A stretch of 11,724 bases of DNA from an uncultured Eubacteriales bacterium (GTDB taxonomy: Bacteria > Bacillota > Clostridia > Oscillospirales > CAG-272), in the NCBI GenBank assembly GCA_900548735.1, contig URMC01000054.1, positions 1 to 11,724 of the forward strand, given 5' to 3'. Of the stretch, positions 1 through 8,301 are shown piece by piece. The notes under the pieces are model-generated. The model was given only the letters and a program-made list of their open reading frames with translations, was not told the origin of the DNA and did not search any database. Every line of letters begins with the position of its first letter. The first letter of the stretch is position 1. The translations under genes were made by a program, and so were the position numbers.

Positions 1-3000
1 GCCGGGTGTTGCACCGGGCAGTAGTCATATATCTCATATTCTTTCGGTACAACCACGATACCGCCGGGGTGCTGACCGGTGGAACGTTTGACACCTACGC
101 AACGGAGCGACAGTCGGTTCATTTCCGCTTTCGGCAAGGTAATCCCCTTTTCCTCCGCGTATTTCAGCACAAAGCCGTAGGCGGTCTTGTCTGCCAGCGT
201 GCCGATGGTGCCGGCGCGGAACACGTTTTCCGCCCCGAACAGTTCCTCGGTGTACTTATGCACTCTGCCCTGCACTTCGCCCGAGAAGTTCAGGTCAATA
301 TCCGGCGATTTGTCGCCGTGAAACCCGAGGAATGTCTCAAACGGGATGTCATGCCCGTCACCGATCAGCTTGGTGCCGCATTTGGGGCAGTTTTTATCCG
401 GCAGGTCAAAGCCGGAGCCGACCTCCGGGTGATCAAACTCCGAATATTGGCATTTGGGGCAATAATAATGCGGTACAAGCGGATTTACTTCCGAAATCCC
501 CGCCATAGAGGCAACGAAAGAGGAGCCGACCGACCCGCGTGAGCCGACAAGATACCCTTGACTCTCGCTGTACCACACCAGCTTTTGGGCAATCATATAC
601 AGCACGGCAAAGCCGTTTTTGATGATGGAAGTCAACTCTTTTTCCAGTCTTGCCGCCACGATTTCGGGGAGCGGGTCGCCGTACAGCGATTTGGCACGCT
701 CATAGCAGATGCGTTGCAGGTCTTCCTCCGCGCCGTCCATATGCGGGGTGAACGTGCCTTTTGGGAACGGGCGGATGTCGTTTGCCACGCTGTCGGCAAT
801 GGCGTTGGTGTTGGTTACTACCACTTCAAAGGCTTTTTCCTCACCGAGATAGGCAAATTCCTCCAGCATTTCCTCGGTGGTGCGATAATAAATTTTGGTT
901 TCATGATCCTCGTTCTTGAATTTCACGCTGACCATCACGCGGCGGAAAATTTCGTCCTCTTCGTCCAGAAAATGTGCGTCACAGGTTGCCACCACGGGGA
1001 TATTCAGTTTTTCGCCCAGCGCCACCACGCGGCGGTTGAGGTTGCGCAAATCCTCATCGGAAGAAAACGTCCCCTCCGCAATCATAAACCGGTTATTGGA
1101 AATCGGCTGAATTTCCAGATAATCATAAAAAGAAGCAATTTCCTCAATCTCGTTTTCGGGCTTGTTGTCGATAATGGCTTGCATCAACTCGCCTGCCACG
1201 CACGCGGAGCCGATAATCAGCCCGTCGCGGTGTTTTTCCAGCACGGTTTTGGGGATTCGGGGGAATCTGCGATAGTAGTCCAGATAACTGTAAGAAACCA
1301 GTTTATAGAGGTTTTTCAGCCCCTCTTTGTTCTTTGCAAGAATGATCTGGTGATAGGTGGGCAGGCTCAGCGGGTCGGCAGATGTACTCATTTCCGCATT
1401 CAGCTCCCTGAAATTGCGGATTTCCAGCGCGTGGATTTTTTCTACCATGCGGAAGAAAATAAGCGAAAGCATTTCCGCGTCATCACAGGCGCGGTGATGA
1501 TTGAAATCTCCAAGCCCGTAGTATTTTGCCACCACGTCCAACTTGTGAGATTTGAGGTCTTTATTCAGGAATCGGGAAAGGGCAACCGTATCCAGATACG
1601 GGTTGGAGAACGGAATGTTCCGTTTCTTTGCTGCCTCCCGCAAAAAGCCGATATCAAAGTCCGCGTTGTGTGCAATCATCAGCCGATTGCCGACAAAGGC
1701 GAGAAATTCGGGCAATACTTCCCCGATTTTTCGTGCGTCCTTTACCATATCGTCGGTAATGGAGGTCAGTTTAACGACCTCCTCCGGGATCGGCATTTCC
1801 GGGTTGACGAAAGTGTTATAGCGCTCTATGACCTCACCGTTTTTCACCAGCACCGCGCCGATTTCGGTGATGGCGCAGGTGGCGGCGTATTTACCGGTGG
1901 TCTCCAAGTCGAAAACGATAAATTCATCTTCAAAATCGCCGGCGTACTCTCCGTATACGGCGCTTGCCGTATCGTTGACAAAATACGCTTCCATGCCGTA
2001 AATGACCTTTTGACCGATTTTTTCGGAGGCGAGCATGGCGTCCTGAAAGCCTTGCACGTTCCCGTGGTCGGTAATGGCAACGGCGGGGTGCCCCCAGGCA
2101 TTTGCGGTCTTCACGGCGACATCCGGGGGGATGAGCGCGTCCAGGTTGGACATGGTGGTATGCAGGTGCAACTCCACGCGCTTCCTTTCGGCGTTGTCTT
2201 TCCGGCGGATGCGCTTAATCAGCGCCATGTCGGAATAATAGAACGTCACATCCACATCCGGCACGTCCTTGTGCATATCGTGCTTGATGTATCCGCGCGC
2301 CGCAATGCAGGTGCCGTTTGGAATCTTTTCGGCAAGCGCTTTGGCATCCTCTCTTGTAAGCCCGAATTTTTTCACCTGAATAGAGGAATTCCAGTCTGTC
2401 ACGCCAAAGGAAACATTAACCTTATCGCCGGAGCGCGCGTCCTCTGCTGTGTAGCCGAACACCTCGCCGATGATGGTCACGTTCCTTGCCGGGTGATCCA
2501 GATGTGCAAGCGGGATCGGCTGAATGGGAAAGGTACTGCCGATAAAATATTCCGGCGCGCTGATGTCAAAGCGCATATTGCCGATACGGCAGATACCGTC
2601 CTTAATCTCCGCATCCCCGACCTCGCCGAGAAGCGACATGGTGCGCTTGCGCACCGGGGCGTCCGGGTCCACGGGCGCCGCTGTGGCGGCGCCTGACGAC
2701 TCACTGCCGCCCAGCGTGAAGTTATGCGGCTCGCTTTCATAGCGCGCAATGCTCTCCCGCGCCTGTTTTTCAAGGTCCGCCAGCTCTGCCGCGCTGCAAC
2801 CGAACTGATAGTCCGCCGCCAGCGCCGCGGAATGGCGGATTTTGACCGGGATATTCAGCCCGAATTCGCTTTGCAGAATCCCGGACATGACTTCCGGCGT
2901 TTTGCCGCTTTCCATGAGGGAAATTCCCTCCTCCACATACGGCAGGTCAATCAGCAGTGTGCCGTTTTCCAGGTGTGCCTCATAGGAATGGAAAAAGCCG

Positions 3001-3305
3001 CGCGCCACAATGCCGATCCGTTCGGTCTCGGCAATCAGTTCCGGAATGTAACTCTCGCCAAACAACGACGCCGGATAGTGCGGCAGAATGCGCACCATAT
3101 TCAACTCATACGCTTTGGCAATGCCCGCTTCCACGGCGTAAAGGGCGGATTTCCGGAGAATCTCCGGGAAAGCCGCCCGCACTTCGATGATCCGCCGCTC
3201 TTTGTCGGCGCGAAGCGAAATATCGCTTGCCGCAAGCAACCACTCCGCGGTGGCGTCATCCGGCTGATATTTCGCGAATATTTGCAATAAATTTTTCCCC
3301 GCCAT
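1..3305 (-). CDS. polC: DNA polymerase III subunit alpha, PolC type (partial, C-terminus beyond window)
   Basis: Replicative DNA polymerase of Firmicutes with built-in proofreading. The frame is open from an ATG at 3305 to the window edge: 1101 codons, against about 1,430-1,450 residues for a whole PolC, so roughly the last quarter is missing. Domains in order: N-terminal region (1-270), OB fold (about 272-365), start of the PHP domain with H380-L-H382, inserted DEDDh 3'-5' exonuclease with D466, E468, D549, H604 and D609, second part of PHP, then the polymerase core. The core shows GSRGSVGSS around R923, a zinc site C949-x2-C952 and C973-x2-C976, and the catalytic PDIDLNF with D1002 and D1004. 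The last visible part is the conserved TGQHPGG region. All catalytic residues seen are intact. The start follows ispG by 27 nt with only a weak AAAGAG site; an in-frame TAG (the ispG stop) blocks any longer start. Identification is firm; the exact start is a little less so. Confidence 0.96.
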   Translation of the reverse strand, partial: MAGKNLLQIFAKYQPDDATAEWLLAASDISLRADKERRIIEVRAAFPEILRKSALYAVEAGIAKAYELNMVRILPHYPASLFGESYIPELIAETERIGIVARGFFHSYEAHLENGTLLIDLPYVEEGISLMESGKTPEVMSGILQSEFGLNIPVKIRHSAALAADYQFGCSAAELADLEKQARESIARYESEPHNFTLGGSESSGAATAAPVDPDAPVRKRTMSLLGEVGDAEIKDGICRIGNMRFDISAPEYFIGSTFPIQPIPLAHLDHPARNVTIIGEVFGYTAEDARSGDKVNVSFGVTDWNSSIQVKKFGLTREDAKALAEKIPNGTCIAARGYIKHDMHKDVPDVDVTFYYSDMALIKRIRRKDNAERKRVELHLHTTMSNLDALIPPDVAVKTANAWGHPAVAITDHGNVQGFQDAMLASEKIGQKVIYGMEAYFVNDTASAVYGEYAGDFEDEFIVFDLETTGKYAATCAITEIGAVLVKNGEVIERYNTFVNPEMPIPEEVVKLTSITDDMVKDARKIGEVLPEFLAFVGNRLMIAHNADFDIGFLREAAKKRNIPFSNPYLDTVALSRFLNKDLKSHKLDVVAKYYGLGDFNHHRACDDAEMLSLIFFRMVEKIHALEIRNFRELNAEMSTSADPLSLPTYHQIILAKNKEGLKNLYKLVSYSYLDYYRRFPRIPKTVLEKHRDGLIIGSACVAGELMQAIIDNKPENEIEEIASFYDYLEIQPISNNRFMIAEGTFSSDEDLRNLNRRVVALGEKLNIPVVATCDAHFLDEEDEIFRRVMVSVKFKNEDHETKIYYRTTEEMLEEFAYLGEEKAFEVVVTNTNAIADSVANDIRPFPKGTFTPHMDGAEEDLQRICYERAKSLYGDPLPEIVAARLEKELTSIIKNGFAVLYMIAQKLVWYSESQGYLVGSRGSVGSSFVASMAGISEVNPLVPHYYCPKCQYSEFDHPEVGSGFDLPDKNCPKCGTKLIGDGHDIPFETFLGFHGDKSPDIDLNFSGEVQGRVHKYTEELFGAENVFRAGTIGTLADKTAYGFVLKYAEEKGITLPKAEMNRLSLRCVGVKRSTGQHPGGIVVVPKEYEIYDYCPVQHP

Positions 3306-3315
3306 TGTTCTCTTT

Positions 3316-3331
3316 GGCGGGTGCCCCCGCC
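3316..3331 (-). promoter_or_regulatory. Hairpin between ispG and polC
   Basis: A perfect 6-bp GC stem (GGCGGG / CCCGCC) with a 4-nt loop fills most of the 27-nt gap between the ispG stop and the polC start. It ends 10 nt before the polC ATG and abuts the weak AAAGAG site. No T-tract follows, so it is not an intrinsic terminator. It could limit polC translation initiation or mark an mRNA processing point; that role is inference. Confidence 0.45.
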
Positions 3332-3332
3332 G

Positions 3333-4421
3333 CTATTCCTTTTCTTTGATTTTCCGGATCTCCGCAATCAGGCAGGAGATTACATCCTCTTCCGGCAGTT
3401 TCCGGATGATTTGCCCTTTGCGGATAAGCAACGCTTCCCCTTTGCCGCCGCAGATCCCGATGTCGGCTTCCGCCGCCTCGCCGGGGCCGTTGACCGGGCA
3501 ACCCATCAGCGCCACACGCAAAGGGAGAGACAAAAGCCCCTCTTTTTCCGCCGCCGCGCGAAAACGTGCAGCAAGGTCGATCAGGTCAATTTTTGTGCGC
3601 CCGCAGGTGGGGCAACTGATAATATCCATCCCGCACTGCCCGTCAACGGCAAGCGCGGTAAGGATATCTCTTGCCGCGGAAACCTCTGCCACAGGGTCGT
3701 CCGTCAGCGACACGCGCAAGGTGTCCCCGATGCCGTCACAAAGCAGCGCCCCAATGCCGATTGCGCTTTTCAGGCGCGCCGCTTCCCCTCCGCCGGCTTC
3801 GGTAACGCCAAGGTGGATGGGATACGGAATTCTAGCGGCAAGTTGGCGGTTTGCCGCAATCATGCTTTCCACCGTGGAGGTTTTCAGCGAAATTACAATA
3901 TCGGTGAAATCCTCCGCTTCCAGGAGGGCGATGTGTTCCATAGCGCTCTCGACCAGCGCCCCCGGCACCGGCGCGCCGTATTTGGCGCGGATAGCGGGTT
4001 GAAGCGAGCCGCCATTGACCCCCACGCGAATGGGAATCCCTTTTGCCGCGCACGCGCGACAGACCGCGCGCACGTTTTCGCGCCCACCGATGTTGCCGGG
4101 GTTGATACGAATTTTATCCGCTCCCGCCTCCACCGCGGCAAGCGCGAGACGATAATCAAAATGAATGTCCGCAACCAAAGGAAAATCCGGCTCCGCTTCT
4201 TTCACTTTGCCGAAAACGGTTGCCGCTTCCCTGTCCGGTACGGTCAGGCGCACCAGATCACACCCGGCAAGCCGAAGCGCCCTGACCTGAGAAAGCGTTG
4301 CCGCAAGATCATGCGGGTCGGTATTGGTCATGGACTGCACGGCGATCGGGGCGTCGCCGCCGATTGCCACATTGCCGGCGTATACTTTTTTCGCCTTGCG
4401 GCGAAGTTTGTTATAATTCAT
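3333..4421 (-). CDS. ispG: 4-hydroxy-3-methylbut-2-en-1-yl diphosphate synthase (flavodoxin)
   Basis: IspG (GcpE) carries out the sixth step of the MEP isoprenoid pathway: reductive ring opening of methylerythritol cyclodiphosphate to HMBPP, using a 4Fe-4S cluster in the cytosol. The 362-residue length matches the bacterial two-domain form. The N-terminal TIM-barrel part shows IAVQSMTNTDP (26-36), DLVRLTVP, LVADIHFDYRLAL (82-94) and KIRINPGNIG (103-112). The C-terminal cluster domain has CPTCGRT with C270 and C273, then MGCPVNGPGEA with C308 and E315, the expected ligand set. The start ATG overlaps the rseP stop as ATGA, and no strong ribosome site precedes it, which suggests translational coupling to rseP. 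Dxr of the same pathway is two genes upstream. Nothing looks broken. Confidence 0.97.
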   Translation of the reverse strand: MNYNKLRRKAKKVYAGNVAIGGDAPIAVQSMTNTDPHDLAATLSQVRALRLAGCDLVRLTVPDREAATVFGKVKEAEPDFPLVADIHFDYRLALAAVEAGADKIRINPGNIGGRENVRAVCRACAAKGIPIRVGVNGGSLQPAIRAKYGAPVPGALVESAMEHIALLEAEDFTDIVISLKTSTVESMIAANRQLAARIPYPIHLGVTEAGGGEAARLKSAIGIGALLCDGIGDTLRVSLTDDPVAEVSAARDILTALAVDGQCGMDIISCPTCGRTKIDLIDLAARFRAAAEKEGLLSLPLRVALMGCPVNGPGEAAEADIGICGGKGEALLIRKGQIIRKLPEEDVISCLIAEIRKIKEKE

Positions 4422-5482
4422 CGTCGGAACAACCCCGCAATATCCTTACAGGTCACCAGAATAATAATACCGAATAAAATCAGCAGTCCTGCAAAATGAA
4501 TATATCCCTCAATGTTTTTGTTGACCGGCTTTCTGGTTACCGCCTCCACCAGCAAAAACAAGAGTCTGCCCCCGTCCAGCGCCGGAATCGGCAGAATATT
4601 GAATACACCGAGGTTGACCGAAATCACCGTAACGAGATAAAGAAACGTGGAAAAGCCGCTTTTGGCCGCGTTGCCGAGTTCTTTGGTAATACCGATAGGA
4701 CCCGAAACCGCCTTAAAGCCATAACGCCCGCGCAACAGGTCTTTGATCTGATCCACAATCATTTTGACTGTTGAAAGCGAGCGGAAGAAACTGTGTTTGA
4801 CAATGTTGCCGAAAGTCCGCTTTTCGGCATACACGCGGAAGTCCGGCGTGCCGAAATTCACGCCTTCGGTGGTCATACCGGGGAAAACAACGCCCTCCAA
4901 CACGATCTTCTCGCCGTTTCTTTTCACGGTCAGGTCAATCGGTTTGTCGCCCTGATTCATAATTTCATACACAACCTCATTGCCGGTGTGTACGCTGGTA
5001 TGCCCTACCTTGATGATCTGATCGCCGGCCTGAAGCCCGTAAGAAGGGCTGGTTGCGTGAAACTCCTCGGTGGTTTCGGTTTTCTCGGTATTGACAAACT
5101 CCCCTACCGTATTGGAGGCAAGATTGCCGGAAATCAGCACCAGAAGGGTCATCAGCAAAAAGCCGAGCAGGATGTTCATCAAAGGTCCCGCAATGACGAT
5201 CAGGATCCGCTGCCAGACTTTTTTGTTGCCGAACGCTTCCGGCGAGTCGGATTCTTCATCCTCCCCCACCATGCTGACGTACCCGCCGATGGGGAGGGCG
5301 CGGATAGAATAATCGGTGTCGTATTTTTTCCCCTTTTTGGAGAAGATTTTCGGTCCCATCCCGATGGAAAACTCGTGAATGCCGACCCCGAACGCGCGGG
5401 CGCAAAGATAATGCCCCAGTTCGTGAATCATCACCAGCAGTCCGAAAACGAACAGCGCCAGCAGAATATAGAGAAAAGTCAT
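4418..5482 (-). CDS. rseP: RIP metalloprotease RseP (site-2 protease, M50)
   Basis: Membrane-embedded zinc protease of the site-2 family (RasP/YluC in Bacillus) that cuts transmembrane segments of anti-sigma factors, signal peptide remnants and other membrane proteins. The 354-residue protein shows HELGH at 20-24 inside the first membrane segment (zinc ligands H20 and H24, catalytic E21), a GGYV loop at 66-69, a second hydrophobic segment at about 91-118, a single PDZ domain at about 125-215 with GLQAGDQIIKV, and a third conserved motif NILPIPALDGGRL (295-307) with the zinc ligand D303. A last hydrophobic segment covers about 328-346. A good AAAGGAG site sits 5 nt before the ATG and overlaps the dxr stop; the 3' end overlaps ispG by four bases. 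Family is clear; its substrate here is unknown, and no sigma/anti-sigma gene is in the window. Confidence 0.96.
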   Translation of the reverse strand: MTFLYILLALFVFGLLVMIHELGHYLCARAFGVGIHEFSIGMGPKIFSKKGKKYDTDYSIRALPIGGYVSMVGEDEESDSPEAFGNKKVWQRILIVIAGPLMNILLGFLLMTLLVLISGNLASNTVGEFVNTEKTETTEEFHATSPSYGLQAGDQIIKVGHTSVHTGNEVVYEIMNQGDKPIDLTVKRNGEKIVLEGVVFPGMTTEGVNFGTPDFRVYAEKRTFGNIVKHSFFRSLSTVKMIVDQIKDLLRGRYGFKAVSGPIGITKELGNAAKSGFSTFLYLVTVISVNLGVFNILPIPALDGGRLLFLLVEAVTRKPVNKNIEGYIHFAGLLILFGIIILVTCKDIAGLFRR

Positions 5483-5493
5483 AATTTCTCCTT

Positions 5494-6639
5494 TCAGATC
5501 ATGGAAATTGCGCGCTCCCGCGCGATGCGGTCAACCTCCAAAAGTTCCTCCGGCGTCTTTGCGGATTTGGCAAAAGCGCATTGCGCGCAAACCTCTGCTA
5601 CCAACTCCGAAATCCGCAAAAATCCGATTTTTTCTTTCAGAAATGCGTCCACTGCAATCTCATCGGAGGCATTGAGCACCGCCGGCATGCCGCCACCCGC
5701 CGAGAACATTTCTCCGGCAAGGTCGAGCAGAGGAAAGGTTTCTCTGTCCGGTGCGGCAAAGGTCATCTTGCCGGCAGAAATCAGATCCAGCTCCGGGATG
5801 ACCGCGTCACACCGTTCCGGCGCGGTCAGTGCATACTGCACACACAGCCGCATGTCCGGCACGGAGAGTTGGGCGATGATACTGTTATCAATATATTCCA
5901 CCATGGAATGAATCATACTTTCTCGGTGAATCACAACGTCAATCTTCTCTGCCGGAACCGAGAACAGATGTGCCGCCTCAATCACCTCAAAGCCCTTGTT
6001 CATCATCGTGGCGGAATCCACGGTGATTTTTGCGCCCATCTGCCAGGTGGGGTGCGCCAGTGTCTCTTTTACGGTAACATTTTCAAGTTCCGCCCGCGTT
6101 TTTCCAAAAAAGGGACCGCCGGAGGCAGTGAGTATCAGCTTTTTGATCTCTTTGTGCTCCCCTGCACGCAAGGACTGGAAAATAGCGGAGTGTTCACTGT
6201 CCACAGGCGTGATACGCCTGCCGTTTGCCTTGGCGCACGCCAGCACAGGCGCGCCGGCAATCACCAGCGACTCTTTGTTGGCAAGCGCCAGATCTTTGCC
6301 GGATTCCAGCGCCGCAAGGGACGGAAGAAGCCCCGCCTTGCCGAGAATGGCATTGACGGCAAAATCCGCTTCGGTCTCCCGGATCATTTCAAGCACGCCG
6401 TTCTCACCGCCAAATACGCGGATGTCGGTATCGGCAAGCGCTGTCCGCAATCTCTCTGCCGCCCCGGCGTCTGCCATGGCAACCGCCTTCGGGTGAAGCA
6501 GGCGCGCCTGCTCCTCCGCTTTTTTATCGTTACGGTTTGCCGCCAGCCCCAAAACAGGATAGCCGGAACGCACCGCAACGTCTATTGCCTGCTCCCCGAC
6601 CGAGCCAGTGGAGCCGAGTATCAGTAATTTCTTTTGCAT
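5494..6639 (-). CDS. dxr: 1-deoxy-D-xylulose-5-phosphate reductoisomerase
   Basis: Dxr (IspC) makes MEP from DXP with NADPH and a divalent metal, the first committed step of the MEP pathway and the target of fosmidomycin. Its 381 residues match the family. Visible motifs are the nucleotide-binding GSTGSVGEQ (9-17), ALANKESLV (118-126), metal ligands D148 and E150 in PVDSEHSAIFQ, SGGPF (173-177), the block ITVDSATMMNKGFEVIEA (205-222) with third metal ligand E218, the flexible substrate loop HRESMIHSMVEY (238-249) and PDMRLCVQYAL (261-271). The usual C-terminal NAANE motif reads NASDE (323-327), a mild variation. The start is fixed by a TAATG overlap with the cdsA stop; the upstream GGTGG is a weak ribosome site, so coupling to cdsA is likely. 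Confidence 0.97.
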   Translation of the reverse strand: MQKKLLILGSTGSVGEQAIDVAVRSGYPVLGLAANRNDKKAEEQARLLHPKAVAMADAGAAERLRTALADTDIRVFGGENGVLEMIRETEADFAVNAILGKAGLLPSLAALESGKDLALANKESLVIAGAPVLACAKANGRRITPVDSEHSAIFQSLRAGEHKEIKKLILTASGGPFFGKTRAELENVTVKETLAHPTWQMGAKITVDSATMMNKGFEVIEAAHLFSVPAEKIDVVIHRESMIHSMVEYIDNSIIAQLSVPDMRLCVQYALTAPERCDAVIPELDLISAGKMTFAAPDRETFPLLDLAGEMFSAGGGMPAVLNASDEIAVDAFLKEKIGFLRISELVAEVCAQCAFAKSAKTPEELLEVDRIARERAISMI

Positions 6640-7499
6640 TATGCCACCACAAAGAATGGGAAAAACGTGTTGATGGCGCAGATTGCCACCGTCACAGCAA
6701 TGCTGGAATCAAAACGATCCAAAAGCCCGCCGTGCCCCGGTAACATTTTGCCGAAATCCTTGATGCCGTATTCCCGCTTGATCGCGGACATGACCAGATC
6801 CCCGATCTGAGAAACCACAGGGATCAGAATTCCGCCGATGGCGAGAACCGGATAGTTCGGCGTTGCGCCAAAGACTTTGGATACCACCAAACCGTAGATC
6901 ACCACGCCCAGCGTGCCGAAAATCACGCCGCCGATGGCGCCCTCCACGGTTTTCTTGGGGCTGACCTCCGGGATGAGTTTATGCTTGCCGAACAGACGCC
7001 CGCAGAAATAGGCAAAAGTATCCGTGACCCAGGAGAAAACGAAAGGCATTAAAAAGAGAAACCGCCCTGCTTCCCCTTCGTCCCGCAACAGCACTACCGC
7101 GGAAAAAGCACCGATGGTATAAACCAGCGTCATAAAGCACAAAGCAATTTTGCCCATTTCTACCTTGCCGAAGTGAAATACGATCATGGCAAACAGGTAA
7201 ATGGCAAACAGCAGGATGACTAAAATCGCCAGCCGGACATACATCTCCCGCATTTCCCGCAGAACGCGGGCAAGCATCGGGAAAGCAAATGCCAAAATCA
7301 GCGAGGGCGCGGTGACCGCGCGGTTTTTATGAAGCTCCACGCAATGAAGCAGCTCCCACGCGCTGACAAGCGAGATCAGCGACATTAAAAGCGGGAAAAC
7401 ATAGTTGAGCGGATTGGTCGGCTCCACGGGGTCGGAAAACCAAAAAAACGGAAAAATACCGGCAATGGCAACCACCGCGGTGATAATGCGTGTCCTCAT
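6639..7499 (-). CDS. cdsA: Phosphatidate cytidylyltransferase (CDP-diglyceride synthase)
   Basis: CdsA is a polytopic membrane enzyme that converts phosphatidic acid and CTP to CDP-diacylglycerol, the precursor of all major phospholipids. The 286-residue protein is strongly hydrophobic, with several membrane segments across residues 4-24, 33-52, 64-80, 88-110, 118-138, 145-166, 185-210 and 218-237. It carries the family signature near the C-terminus: S238, K241-R242, K247-D248, PGHGG at 254-258 and D261-R262-x-D264, with the acidic residues that hold the metal ions. The ATG overlaps the uppS stop (ATGA), and a strong AAGGAGG lies only 4 nt before it, inside the uppS coding end. The uppS-cdsA pairing is the usual one in Firmicutes and most other bacteria. 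Confidence 0.97.
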   Translation of the reverse strand: MRTRIITAVVAIAGIFPFFWFSDPVEPTNPLNYVFPLLMSLISLVSAWELLHCVELHKNRAVTAPSLILAFAFPMLARVLREMREMYVRLAILVILLFAIYLFAMIVFHFGKVEMGKIALCFMTLVYTIGAFSAVVLLRDEGEAGRFLFLMPFVFSWVTDTFAYFCGRLFGKHKLIPEVSPKKTVEGAIGGVIFGTLGVVIYGLVVSKVFGATPNYPVLAIGGILIPVVSQIGDLVMSAIKREYGIKDFGKMLPGHGGLLDRFDSSIAVTVAICAINTFFPFFVVA

Positions 7500-8212
7500 G
7501 CATCCTCCTTGTTAACGCCGCCAAAGCGCCGTTTTCTGTGATAAAAATCTGCAATGGCGGCATCCAGCTCCGCCTTTCCGAAATCCGGCCACAGGACATC
7601 GGTAAAATACAGTTCGGCATATGCCGCCTGCCACAAAAGAAAGTTGGACAACCGGAAATCGCCCCCGGTGCGGATAATCAGATCGGGGTCGCTTTCCCCT
7701 GCGGTATACAGCGCTGCGGCAAAGTCATTTTCGTCCACAGAGCGGGCGCCGGAGGCAAGCAGGCGGTTACAAGCGTGCACAATCTCATCCCGCCCGCCGT
7801 AATTCATGGCGATATTCAGCGTGCGGGTGCGGGTTTTGGTTTTTTCCTCCAGTTTTTCCATGCGGGCGCGCCGCTTTTCGTCAAATGCGGCTTTGTCACC
7901 GAGAAAACGGATGCGAAAATCATATTTGTCCATATCCCGCTCGCACTCGTCCATATACTTGTCAAGCAGCTTTAAAATGGAATCTACCTCTTTTTTCGGG
8001 CGCTTCCAGTTCTCGGTGGAAAAGGCGTAAAAAGTGGAGGTTTTCAGCCCGATTTCGCGACAGTAATCCAAAATCGCGCGGAAAGCCTTCACGCCGAAGC
8101 GGTGCCCTATTTCTCGCGGCATCCCGCGCTTTTTTGCCCATCTGCCGTTTCCGTCCATGATGAACGCGATATGGGTCAGCCGCTCGTCAAGCGGATAAAG
8201 TTCGTTTTGCAT
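7496..8212 (-). CDS. uppS: Isoprenyl transferase (undecaprenyl diphosphate synthase)
   Basis: Cis-prenyltransferase that adds isopentenyl units to farnesyl diphosphate to make undecaprenyl diphosphate, the lipid carrier for peptidoglycan and other wall polymers. The 238 residues show the conserved blocks: HIAFIMDGNGRWAKKRG (14-30) with catalytic D20, GHRFG (36-40), YAFSTENWKRP (62-72), NIAMNYGGRDEI (133-144), and the C-terminal IIRTGGDFRLSNFLLWQ (179-195) and ELYFTDVLWPDF (200-211). The start has AGGAG 5 nt upstream. The gene begins 89 nt after frr, beyond a hairpin, and overlaps cdsA at its end. Isoprenoid precursors would come from the MEP pathway that Dxr and IspG of the same cluster serve. 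Product length (C55) is assumed from the family and cannot be read directly. Confidence 0.96.
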   Translation of the reverse strand: MQNELYPLDERLTHIAFIMDGNGRWAKKRGMPREIGHRFGVKAFRAILDYCREIGLKTSTFYAFSTENWKRPKKEVDSILKLLDKYMDECERDMDKYDFRIRFLGDKAAFDEKRRARMEKLEEKTKTRTRTLNIAMNYGGRDEIVHACNRLLASGARSVDENDFAAALYTAGESDPDLIIRTGGDFRLSNFLLWQAAYAELYFTDVLWPDFGKAELDAAIADFYHRKRRFGGVNKEDA

Positions 8213-8219
8213 AGCGTCT

Positions 8220-8231
8220 CCTGTCAGGCTA
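8220..8231 (-). repeat. 12-bp repeat, copy 1 (upstream of uppS)
   Basis: TAGCCTGACAGG (minus strand) is repeated exactly at 8877-8888, before frr. This copy ends 7 nt before the uppS ATG, and its last bases form part of the uppS Shine-Dalgarno site (CAGGAG). It holds the short dyad CCTG-A-CAGG. Function unknown. Confidence 0.6.
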
Positions 8232-8296
8232 AAATAAAGAAATGGGCTGCGACCGCTGTCTCTCGCCCTTGGTGCGGAGCAGGCGGTAACAGCCCG
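8227..8296 (-). terminator. Terminator-like hairpin between frr and uppS
   Basis: This 89-nt gap holds a long imperfect stem-loop read on the minus strand. GGGCTG (8290-8295) pairs with CAGCCC (8244-8249), then after a small internal loop ACCGC (8283-8287) pairs with GCGGT (8252-8256), with further partial pairing inside. The stem is followed by a T-rich run, ATTTCTTTATTTTA. It resembles a leaky intrinsic terminator or a processing site that would lower uppS-polC expression relative to frr. The internal mismatches and the broken T-tract make full termination doubtful. I see no convincing promoter for uppS in the gap. Confidence 0.45.
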
Positions 8297-8301
8297 GACG
8301 A

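Noticed and set aside
558..2696. Very long plus-strand open frame (712 codons) opposite polC
   Set aside because: It is antisense to PolC, whose frame carries intact OB, PHP, exonuclease and polymerase motifs. The plus-strand translation has no recognisable motif, is rich in H, R, F and V as antisense frames are, and has no clear ribosome site.
3321..4499. Plus-strand open frame of 392 codons opposite ispG
   Set aside because: Antisense shadow of IspG, which is complete with its cluster cysteines; composition and lack of motifs mark it as non-coding.
4793..6627. Two long plus-strand open frames opposite rseP and dxr
   Set aside because: Both mirror genes with all catalytic motifs on the minus strand; no domain, no start signal, no operon partner.
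8213..8301. Separate promoter for uppS
   Set aside because: The T-rich segment after the hairpin gives no -10/-35 pair with acceptable spacing.
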